DNA from: an uncultured Bacilli bacterium
Lineage (GTDB): Bacteria; Bacillota_I; Bacilli_A; RF39; UBA660
Length of the DNA: 20,893 bases
NCBI GenBank assembly: GCA_947628725.1
Contig: CANRAQ010000012.1
Location: 1 to 20,893 of the forward strand
Direction: 5' to 3'
This document shows positions 7,699 to 15,058 of this stretch, piece by piece. Numbering within the stretch: the first letter of the stretch is position 1; each line of letters begins with the position of its first letter. The notes beneath the pieces were generated by a model, which was not told the origin of the DNA, did not search any database, and worked only from the letters and a program-made list of their open reading frames with translations. The position numbers were made by a program, and so were the translations under genes.

Positions 7699-8820
7699 AT
7701 GAATAAAAGAGATTATTATGAGATACTAGGTGTTTCTAAAACAGCAGATGATAAAGAGATAAAAAGTGCATTTAGAAAATTAGCTAAACAATACCATCCT
7801 GATATAAATAAATCACCTGATGCACCTGAAAAATTTAAAGAAGCACAGGAGGCATATGCTGTTTTAAGTGACCCTGAAAAACGTAGTCAATACGATAAAT
7901 ATGGTCATGCAGCATTCGATCAAATGAATGGCGGTGCTGGATTCGATTTTTCAGATTTTGACTTTAGTGATATATTTAGTGACCTATTTGGCAGTGCATT
8001 TGGTGGATTTTCTGGATTTGGTGGTAGTAGAGGTCAGTCTAGAAGTAGGGCTCGCCGTGGATCAGATAGGTTAATGAAAGTAGATTTAACCTTTAATGAA
8101 GCTGTATTTGGATGCAAAAAAACTATAAATATAGATTTTTATGATGAATGTGATTCATGTGATGGTAAAGGTGGTAAAGGAGAGAAAAAATGTCCTAGTT
8201 GCCACGGTGCTGGAGTTATAAATACAGAACAAAGTACATTATTTGGAACATTCATGTCAAGAACTACTTGTCCAAATTGTAAGGGTAGTGGAACAATTTA
8301 TGAATCTACTTGTTCTAAATGTAGGGGAACAGGTAAATTAAGAAAAAATAAAGATTTAGAAGTAAAAATACCAGCCGGTGTAGATACAGGTAACCAATTA
8401 AGATTATCTGGTAAGGGAGATAGTGGTTTAAATGGTGGACCAAATGGAGACTTGTATTTAGAATTTAGAGTAAGGGATCACGAATTATTTGAAAGAGATG
8501 GAAATGATATATATTTGGAACTCCCAATTACAATAACAGATGCGGTTCTTGGATGTAAAAAAGATATTCCAACTTTATATGGTAATGTAAAATTAAATAT
8601 ACCAGAAGGTACTAATTCAGGTGATAAACATAGATTAAAGGGAAAAGGAATAGAAGATTTACATACAGGAACTAAAGGGAATATGTATGTAGTAATAAAT
8701 GTAGTTATTCCAAATAAACTTGACAAAAAACAAAAGAAACTTTTTGAGGAACTTGATGATACTAATTTAAAGACAAGTGCCTTTAAAACTATAGAAGATT
8801 ATCTTAAAAAAAATAAATAA
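7699..8820 (+). CDS. dnaJ: Chaperone DnaJ (type I Hsp40)
   Basis: A 373-residue co-chaperone that stimulates DnaK ATPase and delivers substrates. The J domain is at residues 1-70 with HPD at 33-35 (QYHPDIN). A Gly/Phe-rich linker follows at about 76-112. The zinc-binding domain has four CxxCxGxG repeats (cysteine pairs at about 151/154, 165/168, 191/194 and 205/208). The C-terminal substrate-binding domain includes GNQLRLSGKGD and the phrase DLYLEFRVRDHELFERDGNDI. It is complete and of typical length. AGAGGAGGATGTTGT precedes the ATG. It is separated from dnaK by pepF; no promoter or CIRCE is evident directly upstream, so transcription probably comes from the hrcA promoter or from within pepF. 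Confidence 0.97.
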   Translation: MNKRDYYEILGVSKTADDKEIKSAFRKLAKQYHPDINKSPDAPEKFKEAQEAYAVLSDPEKRSQYDKYGHAAFDQMNGGAGFDFSDFDFSDIFSDLFGSAFGGFSGFGGSRGQSRSRARRGSDRLMKVDLTFNEAVFGCKKTINIDFYDECDSCDGKGGKGEKKCPSCHGAGVINTEQSTLFGTFMSRTTCPNCKGSGTIYESTCSKCRGTGKLRKNKDLEVKIPAGVDTGNQLRLSGKGDSGLNGGPNGDLYLEFRVRDHELFERDGNDIYLELPITITDAVLGCKKDIPTLYGNVKLNIPEGTNSGDKHRLKGKGIEDLHTGTKGNMYVVINVVIPNKLDKKQKKLFEELDDTNLKTSAFKTIEDYLKKNK

Positions 8821-8854
8821 ATTGAAAAAAATTCAAAAAATTTAATAAAAATTA

Positions 8855-8883
8855 TTGCAAAGACTTTATATATATGGTAATAT
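8855..8883 (+). promoter_or_regulatory. Promoter of the HU gene
   Basis: TTGCAA (8855-8860), 17-nt spacer, and an extended -10 TGGTAATAT (TG at 8875, hexamer 8878-8883). The predicted leader of about 45 nt contains a small stem (8891-8910, CAAG/CTTG core) before the GAGGGAGG ribosome binding site. The only other DNA between dnaJ and the promoter is A+T-rich filler. Confidence 0.65.
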
Positions 8884-8934
8884 TAAATTGTAAGCAAGAT
8901 AGCTTGTTTATTATTATGAGGGAGGTAGTCAACA

Positions 8935-9207
8935 ATGACTAAAACAGATTTAGTAAACTATGTAGCTGAAGAAGCTGGATTAACTAAAGTAGATGCTGCT
9001 CGTGCACTTGATGCAGTTATGAAAGGTATCGAAAATGGATTAAAAAAATCAGGAAAGGTAACTTTAACAGGATTCTTTACTTTCACTGCTGAAAAGAAAG
9101 CAGCTAAAGTTGGACGTAATCCAAGAACAGGAGCTGCAGTTCAAATTCCTGCAAGAGTTTCAATTAAAGGTAAAGCTGGATCTAAATTAAAAGAAGCATT
9201 AAACTAA
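8935..9207 (+). CDS. hup: DNA-binding protein HU
   Basis: A 90-residue nucleoid protein that bends and compacts DNA as a dimer. The helical N-terminal half is followed by the family signature GFFTFTAEKKAAKVGRNP and the DNA-binding arm RNPRTGAAVQIPA, ending in KAGSKLKEALN. Length is exactly typical for HU/IHF proteins. Its codons look optimised (many GCT, CGT and GGA against the A+T-rich background), consistent with high expression. AGGGAGG lies 10 bases before the ATG. It has its own extended -10 promoter and a hairpin across its stop codon, so it is monocistronic. Confidence 0.97.
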   Translation: MTKTDLVNYVAEEAGLTKVDAARALDAVMKGIENGLKKSGKVTLTGFFTFTAEKKAAKVGRNPRTGAAVQIPARVSIKGKAGSKLKEALN

Positions 9208-9221
9208 TGTTTCTTTTATTT
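9188..9221 (+). terminator. Hairpin terminator overlapping the end of the HU gene
   Basis: AAAAGAAGCATTA (from 9189) pairs with TAATGTTTCTTTT (to 9217), thirteen pairs with one G-U plus a flanking T-A. The HU TAA is the start of the right arm. ATTTCCTT follows, so the T tract is imperfect. Confidence 0.5.
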
Positions 9222-9260
9222 CCTTAATAAAAATAATATAACAAAGATTATGGTGATTAA

Positions 9261-10352
9261 ATGAATGAAACAGCACTCAAAGTATTAAATAAAATAAATA
9301 GTTTCGGTTATGAAGCATATCTAGTAGGCGGTTATCCAAGAGATTTATATATTGGTAGAACAACCGCTGATTTTGATATATGTACAAATGCTACACCTAA
9401 GATATTAAAAGATATTTTTGGTAATAGTATAATGCCTTTAGAACAGTATGGTAGTGTAACTATAATTGTAAATGACTTAAGATTTGAAATTACAACTTTT
9501 AGAAAAGATATAAAGTATATAAATAATAGAAAACCAATAGAAATTGAATATATAGATAATTTATCTGATGACTTAAAAAGAAGAGATTTTACGATTAATA
9601 CCATGTGTATAGATGGTAATGGTAGATTAATAGATTTGTTGAATGCTAAGACTGATATAAATGATAAAATTATAAGAACTGTAGGGGATGCAGATAAAAA
9701 AATAAGTGAAGATTCCCTTAGAATTTTAAGAGCAGTAAGATTTGCTACCATCCTTGATTTTAAATTAGATGATGAGTTGTTGAATGCAATAAAGAAGAAT
9801 AAGCATTTATTAAAATCTTTATCATATAATAGAAAAAAAGAAGAATTGGACAAGATATTTTCAAGTAATAATGTAGAAAAGGGAATAGAATTATTACACG
9901 AATTAGAACTTGAAGATGATTTGGATATTTCAGATTTATCAAAACTTAATACAACCACATATCTTATAGGTATATGGGCTCAACTAGACTGTTTAGATAA
10001 ATATAATTTTACTAAAGTAGAAAAAGATTCAATAATAAAAATAAATGAGTTATTGGATAAAAATGTACTAGATTATAATAATTTATATAAATATGGATTA
10101 TATATATCTACTATAGTAAGTGAAATAAAAGGTATAGATAAAAAAATAGTTAATGAAAGATATAATAGCCTAACTATATATAATAAAGATGAAATAAATA
10201 TAAGTGCAGAAGAAATATGCAAATTATTAAATAAAAAACCTGCTAAATTTTTAAAGACAATATTTGATGATATAGAAAATAAATTAGTTAATAAATTATT
10301 GGTCAATGAAAAAGAATGCTTAAAGGATTACATATTAGAAAATTATAGTTAA
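9261..10352 (+). CDS. cca: CCA tRNA nucleotidyltransferase (class II)
   Basis: A 363-residue enzyme that adds or repairs the 3' CCA of tRNA. The nucleotidyltransferase head shows LVGGYPRD (residues 21-28) and the catalytic DFD pair Asp37/Asp39. KRRDFTIN follows at about 106-113, and EDSLR at 150-154 is the class II amino-acid template that selects CTP then ATP. RAVRFAT and the RNA-binding neck follow, with a more divergent helical tail. Length is slightly short for a CCA enzyme (usually about 380-450) but domains look complete. The full set of motifs argues against a poly(A) polymerase paralogue, though Firmicutes can carry separate CC- and A-adding enzymes. ATGGTGATTAA precedes the ATG, the GGTGAT-type site. 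Confidence 0.93.
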   Translation: MNETALKVLNKINSFGYEAYLVGGYPRDLYIGRTTADFDICTNATPKILKDIFGNSIMPLEQYGSVTIIVNDLRFEITTFRKDIKYINNRKPIEIEYIDNLSDDLKRRDFTINTMCIDGNGRLIDLLNAKTDINDKIIRTVGDADKKISEDSLRILRAVRFATILDFKLDDELLNAIKKNKHLLKSLSYNRKKEELDKIFSSNNVEKGIELLHELELEDDLDISDLSKLNTTTYLIGIWAQLDCLDKYNFTKVEKDSIIKINELLDKNVLDYNNLYKYGLYISTIVSEIKGIDKKIVNERYNSLTIYNKDEINISAEEICKLLNKKPAKFLKTIFDDIENKLVNKLLVNEKECLKDYILENYS

Positions 10353-10377
10353 AAATAGTAAAAAAATTATTATTCGC

Positions 10378-10407
10378 TTGAAATATCATATCAAAATATG
10401 TTACAAT
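10378..10407 (+). promoter_or_regulatory. Promoter of the 10426 lipoprotein gene
   Basis: TTGAAA (10378-10383), an 18-nt spacer, and an extended -10 TGTTACAAT (hexamer TACAAT at 10402-10407). Transcription would start just before the AGGAGG ribosome binding site at 10414. Confidence 0.65.
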
Positions 10408-10425
10408 TTGTTTAGGAGGTTAGGT

Positions 10426-10977
10426 ATGAAGAAATTTTTAACTTTATTTGTCGCACTTTTATGTGCAGTAACTATAGTTGGTTGTGGAAAAACTGAAAAA
10501 AAAGAAGAGGGAGAAAAAACAGTAAAATATTCATTTGTTTCTACTAGCTCATCAGTAAAAGAAAAAGCTACAGTTTCATTTAAATTTGATGCATCTGATT
10601 ATAAATATTCAGAAGAAGAGGAAGATTTAATAGTTGAAACTGAACACTCTAAAGCAGGAGTTATAATGGGTAAAGATTTTAATATTCAAATAGATTATAA
10701 ATCTTATGATATAGGATCTAATTGGGATAAATTTAAAGCTTCTATCAAATCTACAGATGATAGATATAAATCATTTATATATAATGATGTTAAAGGTTTA
10801 AGAATTTATCACAGTGGAGTTATTACTTATTGCTTCCCAGCAACTAAAAATACTTATGTAGTTTTCACAGTATTACCATCTGATAGTTATAAAGATAATT
10901 ATAAGACATTACTTGATAGTAAAGATCTTGATTCATTATTCCAAACAATGAAAATTAAAGTAACAGAAGTGGAATAA
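10426..10977 (+). CDS. Predicted lipoprotein, function unknown
   Basis: A 183-residue surface lipoprotein candidate. Its type II signal peptide MKKFLTLFVALLCAVTIVGC has the lipidated cysteine at residue 20. A short Lys/Glu linker follows, then a domain of about 155 residues rich in predicted beta strands (KEKATVSFKFDASDYKYSE, RIYHSGVITYCFPA, YVVFTVLPSD) and ending in a helix. I do not recognise the family. The ATG at 10426 is chosen because AGGAGG sits seven bases upstream and the signal peptide begins there; an in-frame TTG farther upstream would put the promoter inside the gene. Own promoter upstream and strong terminator downstream: monocistronic. Confidence 0.82.
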   Translation: MKKFLTLFVALLCAVTIVGCGKTEKKEEGEKTVKYSFVSTSSSVKEKATVSFKFDASDYKYSEEEEDLIVETEHSKAGVIMGKDFNIQIDYKSYDIGSNWDKFKASIKSTDDRYKSFIYNDVKGLRIYHSGVITYCFPATKNTYVVFTVLPSDSYKDNYKTLLDSKDLDSLFQTMKIKVTEVE

Positions 10978-10984
10978 TAAATTT

Positions 10985-11014
10985 AAAAACATATTTAAAT
11001 TAATATGTTTTTTT
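10985..11014 (+). terminator. Rho-independent terminator of the 10426 lipoprotein gene
   Basis: AAAAACATATT and AATATGTTTTT make an eleven-pair stem with a six-base loop running into a T tract ending at 11014. The lepA -10 element begins immediately after the T tract. Confidence 0.72.
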
Positions 11015-11022
11015 GATATAAT
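10994..11022 (+). promoter_or_regulatory. Extended -10 promoter of lepA, fused to a terminator
   Basis: TGATATAAT at 11014-11022 is a perfect extended -10 element. The -35 candidate TTTAAA (10994-10999, 17-nt spacer) lies in the loop of the preceding terminator. The predicted start near 11029 coincides with the AGGTGA ribosome binding site, so the leader would be about ten bases. Confidence 0.6.
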
Positions 11023-11038
11023 TATCTAGGTGAAATAA

Positions 11039-12844
11039 ATGAAACAGGAAAATATTAGAAACTTTTCTATAATTGCTCACATAGATCATGGTAAAAGTAC
11101 TATAGCAGATAGAATATTAGATATAACAGGGGCAATTACTGAAAGAGAAAAACAAGAACAACTTTTGGATAGTATGGATATAGAAAGAGAACGTGGTATA
11201 ACTATAAAGTTAAATTCCGTTCAGTTAAATTATAAATATAACAATGAAAATTATATACTTCATTTAATAGATACTCCGGGGCATGTAGACTTTACTTATG
11301 AAGTATCTAGGAGTTTGGCTGCTTGTGAAGGAGCAATACTTGTTGTAGATGCTGCACAAGGAATAGAAGCCCAAACACTTGCTAACTTATATTTAGCAAT
11401 GGAAAATGATTTAACAATAATTCCTGTAATAAATAAAATAGATTTACCTAATGCAAATATAGAAAAAGTAAAAGGTGAATTAATAAATAATTTAGGATTT
11501 AAAGATGAAGAAATAATTTTATGTAGTGCGAAAAATGGTATAGGAATAAAAGAATTAGTAGAGGCAGTAATAACTAGAATACCATCTCCAAAAGGTGAAA
11601 AAAATAAACCACTTCAAGCCCTTATTTTTGATAGCTATTTTGATTCATATAGAGGTATAGTAGCCTTAATTAGAGTAGTTAATGGAACTGTAAAGGTAGG
11701 AGATAAAATAAAAATGTTTGCTACTGACACAGTTTATGATGTTGTTGAACTGGGTGTACATACTCCTCATATGAAAAAGAAAAATGAACTTACTACTGGA
11801 GAAGTAGGATATTTATGTGCAAGTATTAAGAAGATAGAAGATGTAAAGGTAGGGGATACCATCACTCTTAATAATAATCCTAGTGAAAAACCATTACCTG
11901 GTTATAAACCTATGAAACCTATGGTATTTTGTGGAATATACCCAATAGAATCAAGTAAATTTCCACTTTTAAGAGAAGCACTTGAAAAATTAAAGTTAAA
12001 TGATGCATCTTTAGAGTTTGAACCAGAAACTTCTCAAGCATTAGGATTTGGTTTTAGATGTGGATTTTTAGGATTACTTCATATGGAAATTATAGAAGAG
12101 AGAATCGAAAGAGAATTTAACATAGATTTAATTGCTACTTCTCCATCAGTTGTATATGAAGTAGAACTTACTGATAGAACTATAATCTATGTTGATAGTC
12201 CATCAAAGATGCCTGAAAGACAAAAAATTAAGGATATAAAGGAGCCTTACATAAGGACAAATATATTTGTACCAAGTGAATATATAGGTTCTATTATGGA
12301 ATTATGTCAAAACAAAAGAGGAAATTATATATCTATGGAATATATCGACACTACTCGTGTAAATATACATTATGAGATTCCATTATCAGAAATTGTATAT
12401 GACTTTTTTGACAAGTTAAAAAGTTATACTAAAGGTTATGCATCATTTGATTATGAGTTAATAGGATATAAATCTAGTAATTTAGTAAAGATGGATATAT
12501 TACTTAATGGTGATATTGTGGATGCATTAAGTTTAATAGTTCATAAAGACTTTGCTTATAATAGAGGAAAAGTTATAGTAGAAAATTTAAGAAAATTAAT
12601 ACCTCGTCAACAATTTGAAATACCAATTCAAGCAGTTATAGGAACAAAAGCTATTGCTAGAAGTGATATAAAAGCAGTAAGAAAAAATGTACTTGCTAAA
12701 TGTTATGGTGGAGATGTATCCCGTAAGAGAAAACTTTTAGAAAAACAAAAAGAAGGTAAAAAAAGAATGAAAATGGTTGGTAGTGTAGAAGTACCACAAG
12801 AGGCATTTTTAGCAGTTCTTAGTATGGATGAAGAAGATAGGTAA
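11039..12844 (+). CDS. lepA: Elongation factor 4 (LepA), ribosome-associated GTPase
   Basis: A 601-residue translational GTPase that acts on the ribosome in translation quality control and in initiation or assembly. The G domain shows AHIDHGKST (residues 13-21), DTPGH (78-82) and NKID (132-135). EF-G-like domains follow, with the LepA-specific phrases EFEPETSQALGFGFRCGFLGLLHMEI and, in the C-terminal domain, RKNVLAKCYGGDVSRKRKLLEKQKEGKKRM. Length is typical (about 600). AGGTGA lies five bases before the ATG. It is followed after nine bases by a small regulator gene and then hemW; lepA-hemW proximity is common in Firmicutes. Confidence 0.97.
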   Translation: MKQENIRNFSIIAHIDHGKSTIADRILDITGAITEREKQEQLLDSMDIERERGITIKLNSVQLNYKYNNENYILHLIDTPGHVDFTYEVSRSLAACEGAILVVDAAQGIEAQTLANLYLAMENDLTIIPVINKIDLPNANIEKVKGELINNLGFKDEEIILCSAKNGIGIKELVEAVITRIPSPKGEKNKPLQALIFDSYFDSYRGIVALIRVVNGTVKVGDKIKMFATDTVYDVVELGVHTPHMKKKNELTTGEVGYLCASIKKIEDVKVGDTITLNNNPSEKPLPGYKPMKPMVFCGIYPIESSKFPLLREALEKLKLNDASLEFEPETSQALGFGFRCGFLGLLHMEIIEERIEREFNIDLIATSPSVVYEVELTDRTIIYVDSPSKMPERQKIKDIKEPYIRTNIFVPSEYIGSIMELCQNKRGNYISMEYIDTTRVNIHYEIPLSEIVYDFFDKLKSYTKGYASFDYELIGYKSSNLVKMDILLNGDIVDALSLIVHKDFAYNRGKVIVENLRKLIPRQQFEIPIQAVIGTKAIARSDIKAVRKNVLAKCYGGDVSRKRKLLEKQKEGKKRMKMVGSVEVPQEAFLAVLSMDEEDR

Positions 12845-12853
12845 GGAGATTAT

Positions 12854-13174
12854 ATGTTAAGTGAATCACAAAGATTAGAAAAATTACAAAAAATTAAAAG
12901 ATGTGTTGAAATATATTTACAAGGTGATAAAACTATACTTGATGTATCTAGGGAAACAGGTTATACACCTTCTAGTATACAAAGATATTTAAACGATTCT
13001 GAATATATAATGGAGTTATACCCGATTGAATATAAATCAATAATTTTAAAAATAAAATCAAAGTTACTAAAAAATAAAATAGATGCTAAATCAAAAGGTG
13101 GAATTAGTTTTGCTGAAAATAATGTAGCGATTAAGGATGAATATGGTCATTTTACAGGATCAAGAAAAAAATAA
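12854..13174 (+). CDS. Small helix-turn-helix protein, SpoIIID-like
   Basis: A 106-residue protein. A helix-turn-helix is visible at about residues 24-46 (TILDVSRETGYTPSSIQRYLND), preceded by a helix (LEKLQKIKRCVEIYLQG) and followed by a Lys-rich helix ending in KSKGGISFAEN. This order matches the sporulation mother-cell regulator SpoIIID, which is about 90 residues with HTH, a linker with NP, a basic helix and a GGEATK-like tail; the similarity is by pattern only. AAGGAG precedes the ATG. It starts nine bases after lepA and overlaps the start of hemW, so all three are probably co-transcribed. It could be a DNA-binding regulator in a non-sporulating lineage or a relic of one. Confidence 0.72.
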   Translation: MLSESQRLEKLQKIKRCVEIYLQGDKTILDVSRETGYTPSSIQRYLNDSEYIMELYPIEYKSIILKIKSKLLKNKIDAKSKGGISFAENNVAIKDEYGHFTGSRKK

Positions 13175-14258
13175 AGTAAATAGTGTGTATATACATATTC
13201 CTTTTTGCGATTCTATTTGTACTTATTGTGATTTTTGTAAATTTATAAAAAATGATAAGTGGACTAATAGTTATTTAGATGAATTAGAAAAAGAAATAAA
13301 AGATAAATATAATTTTGAAGAGATAAACACTATTTATATTGGTGGAGGGACACCTAGTTCATTAAATATAGAAGAATTAAATAAATTATTTAAAATAATA
13401 AAAATATTTAAAGTATCTAAAAATTTAGAATTTACATTTGAATGTAATATAGAAAATATAGATTATGATAAATTAAAATTATTATATGAAAATGGTGTAA
13501 ATAGACTTAGTATAGGTGTTCAAACATTTAATGAAAAATTTTTAAAATATTTAAATAGAAATCATAAAAAAGATGATGTTATAAAAAAAATATCTACTGC
13601 TAAAAAAATAGGTTTTAAAAATATAAATATAGATTTAATGTATGCATTTCCTGGTGAGACCATAGATGATTTAAATAAAGATATAGATGAATTTTTAAAA
13701 TTAGATATAAGTCATATATCTTTATATTCACTTATGATTGAACCTAATACTAAATTATTTATAGATAAAGAAAAAAATATAAGTGAAGATTTAGATTATG
13801 AGATGTATGAAAATATATGTAATAGATTAAGTAAATATAATTATGAGCACTATGAAATAAGTAACTTTGCTAAAGCAGGATATGAATCAAAACATAATTT
13901 AACTTATTGGAATAATTTAGAATATTATGGATTTGGCATAGGTGCATCAGGCTATATTAATGGTATTAGATATGAAAATACTAGAAGTATAAATAAATAT
14001 TTAAGTGGAAAATATGAAAGTGAATCACACAAACTTGATATCAAAGAGAAGATAGAAAATGAATTTATATTAGGTCTTAGAAAGATTAAAGGTATAAACA
14101 AAATAGATTTTAAAAATAAATATAATATTGATATAAAAAATATAGAAGTTGTTCGTAAACTAATTAGTACTAACAAATTAATAGAAGATGAAAAAAACAT
14201 ATATATAAATCCAAAGTATATATATACTTCTAATGAAATACTAATAGAGTTTATTTAA
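13143..14258 (+). CDS. hemW: Radical SAM HemW (heme chaperone, formerly coproporphyrinogen oxidase-like)
   Basis: A 371-residue radical SAM protein. The N-terminal YIHIPFC-x3-C-x2-C motif (Cys22, Cys26, Cys29) binds the 4Fe-4S cluster; an extra Cys32 follows. IYIGGGTPSSL, RLSIGVQTFNEKFLKYLNRNH, NIDLMYAFPGET and HYEISNFAKAGYESKHNLTYW are family signatures. HemW proteins are heme-binding chaperones rather than true HemN oxidases; the two are hard to separate by motifs, but HemW is usual beside lepA. I chose ATG 13143 because AAGGA lies five bases upstream; another ATG six bases earlier is too close to that site. It overlaps the upstream gene by 32 bases in another frame, which suggests translational coupling. 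A terminator covers its stop codon. Confidence 0.92.
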   Translation: MVILQDQEKNKVNSVYIHIPFCDSICTYCDFCKFIKNDKWTNSYLDELEKEIKDKYNFEEINTIYIGGGTPSSLNIEELNKLFKIIKIFKVSKNLEFTFECNIENIDYDKLKLLYENGVNRLSIGVQTFNEKFLKYLNRNHKKDDVIKKISTAKKIGFKNINIDLMYAFPGETIDDLNKDIDEFLKLDISHISLYSLMIEPNTKLFIDKEKNISEDLDYEMYENICNRLSKYNYEHYEISNFAKAGYESKHNLTYWNNLEYYGFGIGASGYINGIRYENTRSINKYLSGKYESESHKLDIKEKIENEFILGLRKIKGINKIDFKNKYNIDIKNIEVVRKLISTNKLIEDEKNIYINPKYIYTSNEILIEFI

Positions 14259-14270
14259 ACTTCTATTTTT
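14243..14270 (+). terminator. Rho-independent terminator of the lepA-hemW operon
   Basis: AATAGAGTTTA pairs with TAAACTTCTATT (one bulged base) around a TT loop, with further T to 14270. The hemW TAA lies in the right arm. It faces a minus-strand terminator at 14275-14305. Confidence 0.6.
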
Positions 14271-14274
14271 ATGC

Positions 14275-14305
14275 AAAAAAAGAAACTGCCCCCTGAGCAG
14301 TTTCT
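14275..14305 (-). terminator. Terminator of the minus-strand small RNA
   Basis: On the minus strand the stem AGAAACTGC/GCAGTTTCT (14281-14305) runs into seven T (A run at 14275-14281). On the plus strand the same stem is followed by ATAAAAG, with no T tract, so the terminator is directional and points to a minus-strand transcript. Confidence 0.75.
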
Positions 14306-14372
14306 ATAAAAGAATAAAAAGGGGTTGGCTAGTGTGATACTAGCACCAATTCGCCTAATTTCGAATTGGTAC
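14275..14372 (-). ncRNA. Candidate small RNA on the minus strand
   Basis: A self-contained transcription unit of about 98 nt that encodes no protein. From its predicted 5' end near 14372, hairpin 1 has nine pairs (ACCAATTCG/CGAATTGGT, loop of eight). Hairpin 2 abuts it with no gap (GCTAGT/ACTAGC, loop ATCAC). A single-stranded linker with AACCCCTTTTT follows, then a nine-pair terminator hairpin AGAAACTGC/GCAGTTTCT with loop TCAGGGG and seven T. A consensus -35 TTGACA lies at the proper distance upstream. It converges on the hemW terminator and diverges from the membrane protein gene at 14539. I do not recognise it as tRNA, tmRNA, SRP RNA, RNase P RNA, 6S RNA or a known riboswitch. The CCCCT of the linker can pair with AGGGG in the terminator loop. 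Confidence 0.62.
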
Positions 14373-14377
14373 TGTAT

Positions 14378-14406
14378 ATACTAATCTAAAAAAATATTTT
14401 TGTCAA
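14378..14406 (-). promoter_or_regulatory. Promoter of the minus-strand small RNA
   Basis: Read on the minus strand: TTGACA (14406-14401), 17-nt spacer, TAGTAT (14383-14378). The -35 is perfect and the -10 is 4 of 6. A 12-bp palindrome TTTTTGCAAAAA and A+T-rich DNA lie just upstream and could act as an UP element. Confidence 0.6.
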
Positions 14407-14487
14407 GCATTTTTGCAAAAAAAATTTAAAAAGTTTTAATTATATCATTTTAGCGCACAAAATTATAGAATATAAATCTAATTTTAA

Positions 14488-14516
14488 TTTACATAAATTT
14501 GCATAAATGATATACT
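14488..14516 (+). promoter_or_regulatory. Promoter of the 14539-recG operon
   Basis: TTTACA (14488-14493), 17-nt spacer, extended -10 TGATATACT (hexamer 14511-14516). The start near 14523 precedes the GGGAGTGAT ribosome binding site. Confidence 0.68.
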
Positions 14517-14538
14517 TATATTATATGGGAGTGATAAT

Positions 14539-15057
14539 ATGGCAGAAAAAATAGTCAACACAATAGTATCAAGTTTAGGAACTTTTATTTCTATTCCATT
14601 TATGAAAGAAATAATTGTATTTATAATTTCATTATGTCCAATATTAGAATTAAGAGGTGGACTTATTGCGGCATCATTATTTAATATGAATCCTATAACT
14701 AGTTATATTATATGTATAATAGGAAATATACTACCTATACCAATAATATTATGGCTTATAAATAAAATATTAAAACACATGAGAAATAGTAAAAACAAAA
14801 AAATAAATGGTATAGCAAAGTGGTTAGATAATAAAGTTGAAAAACATAAACATCAAATAGAAAAATATGGTTATTTAGGTTTAGTATTATTTGTAGGTAT
14901 ACCTTTACCTGGAACAGGTGCGTGGACAGGTTGTTTAATTGCTAGTGTACTTGAGATGGATAAGAAAAAATCATTTTTAGCTGCCGTAGTAGGTGTGTTT
15001 ATTGCATCTATAATAATGATGATATTATCATTTGGGCTACTTTCAAGGATTATATAA
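14539..15057 (+). CDS. Small multi-drug export family membrane protein (COG2426/PF06695-like)
   Basis: A 172-residue membrane protein with about four hydrophobic segments (near residues 20-50, 52-78, 112-142 and 146-170) and a basic loop around 80-105. Two phrases identify the family: CPILELRGGLIAAS in the first segment and GYLGLVLFVGIPLPGTGAWTG in the third. Both resemble the re-entrant loops of DedA/VTT-domain proteins, to which this family is related by topology. The name small multi-drug export is historical; the actual transported substrate is uncertain. Length is typical (about 150-180). GGGAGTGATAAT precedes the ATG. The stop codon is one base before the recG start, so the two are co-transcribed and probably translationally coupled. 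Confidence 0.87.
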   Translation: MAEKIVNTIVSSLGTFISIPFMKEIIVFIISLCPILELRGGLIAASLFNMNPITSYIICIIGNILPIPIILWLINKILKHMRNSKNKKINGIAKWLDNKVEKHKHQIEKYGYLGLVLFVGIPLPGTGAWTGCLIASVLEMDKKKSFLAAVVGVFIASIIMMILSFGLLSRII

Positions 15058-15058
15058 C

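Noticed and set aside
9332..9958. 208-codon open frame antisense to cca
   Set aside because: A shadow of a well-supported CCA enzyme gene; Ser/Leu/Ile-rich product without motifs.
10378..10425. Earlier TTG start for the second lipoprotein
   Set aside because: It coincides with the -35 box and would destroy the signal peptide layout; AGGAGG precedes ATG 10426.
14307..14538. Plus-strand riboswitch for the 14539 membrane protein gene
   Set aside because: The structured part lacks a plus-strand promoter or T tract and lies upstream of that gene's own promoter at 14488-14516; the signals point to the minus strand.
15032..15058. Earlier TTG start for recG
   Set aside because: It would overlap the upstream gene's last codons; ATG 15059 matches the family start and has AAGGA upstream.
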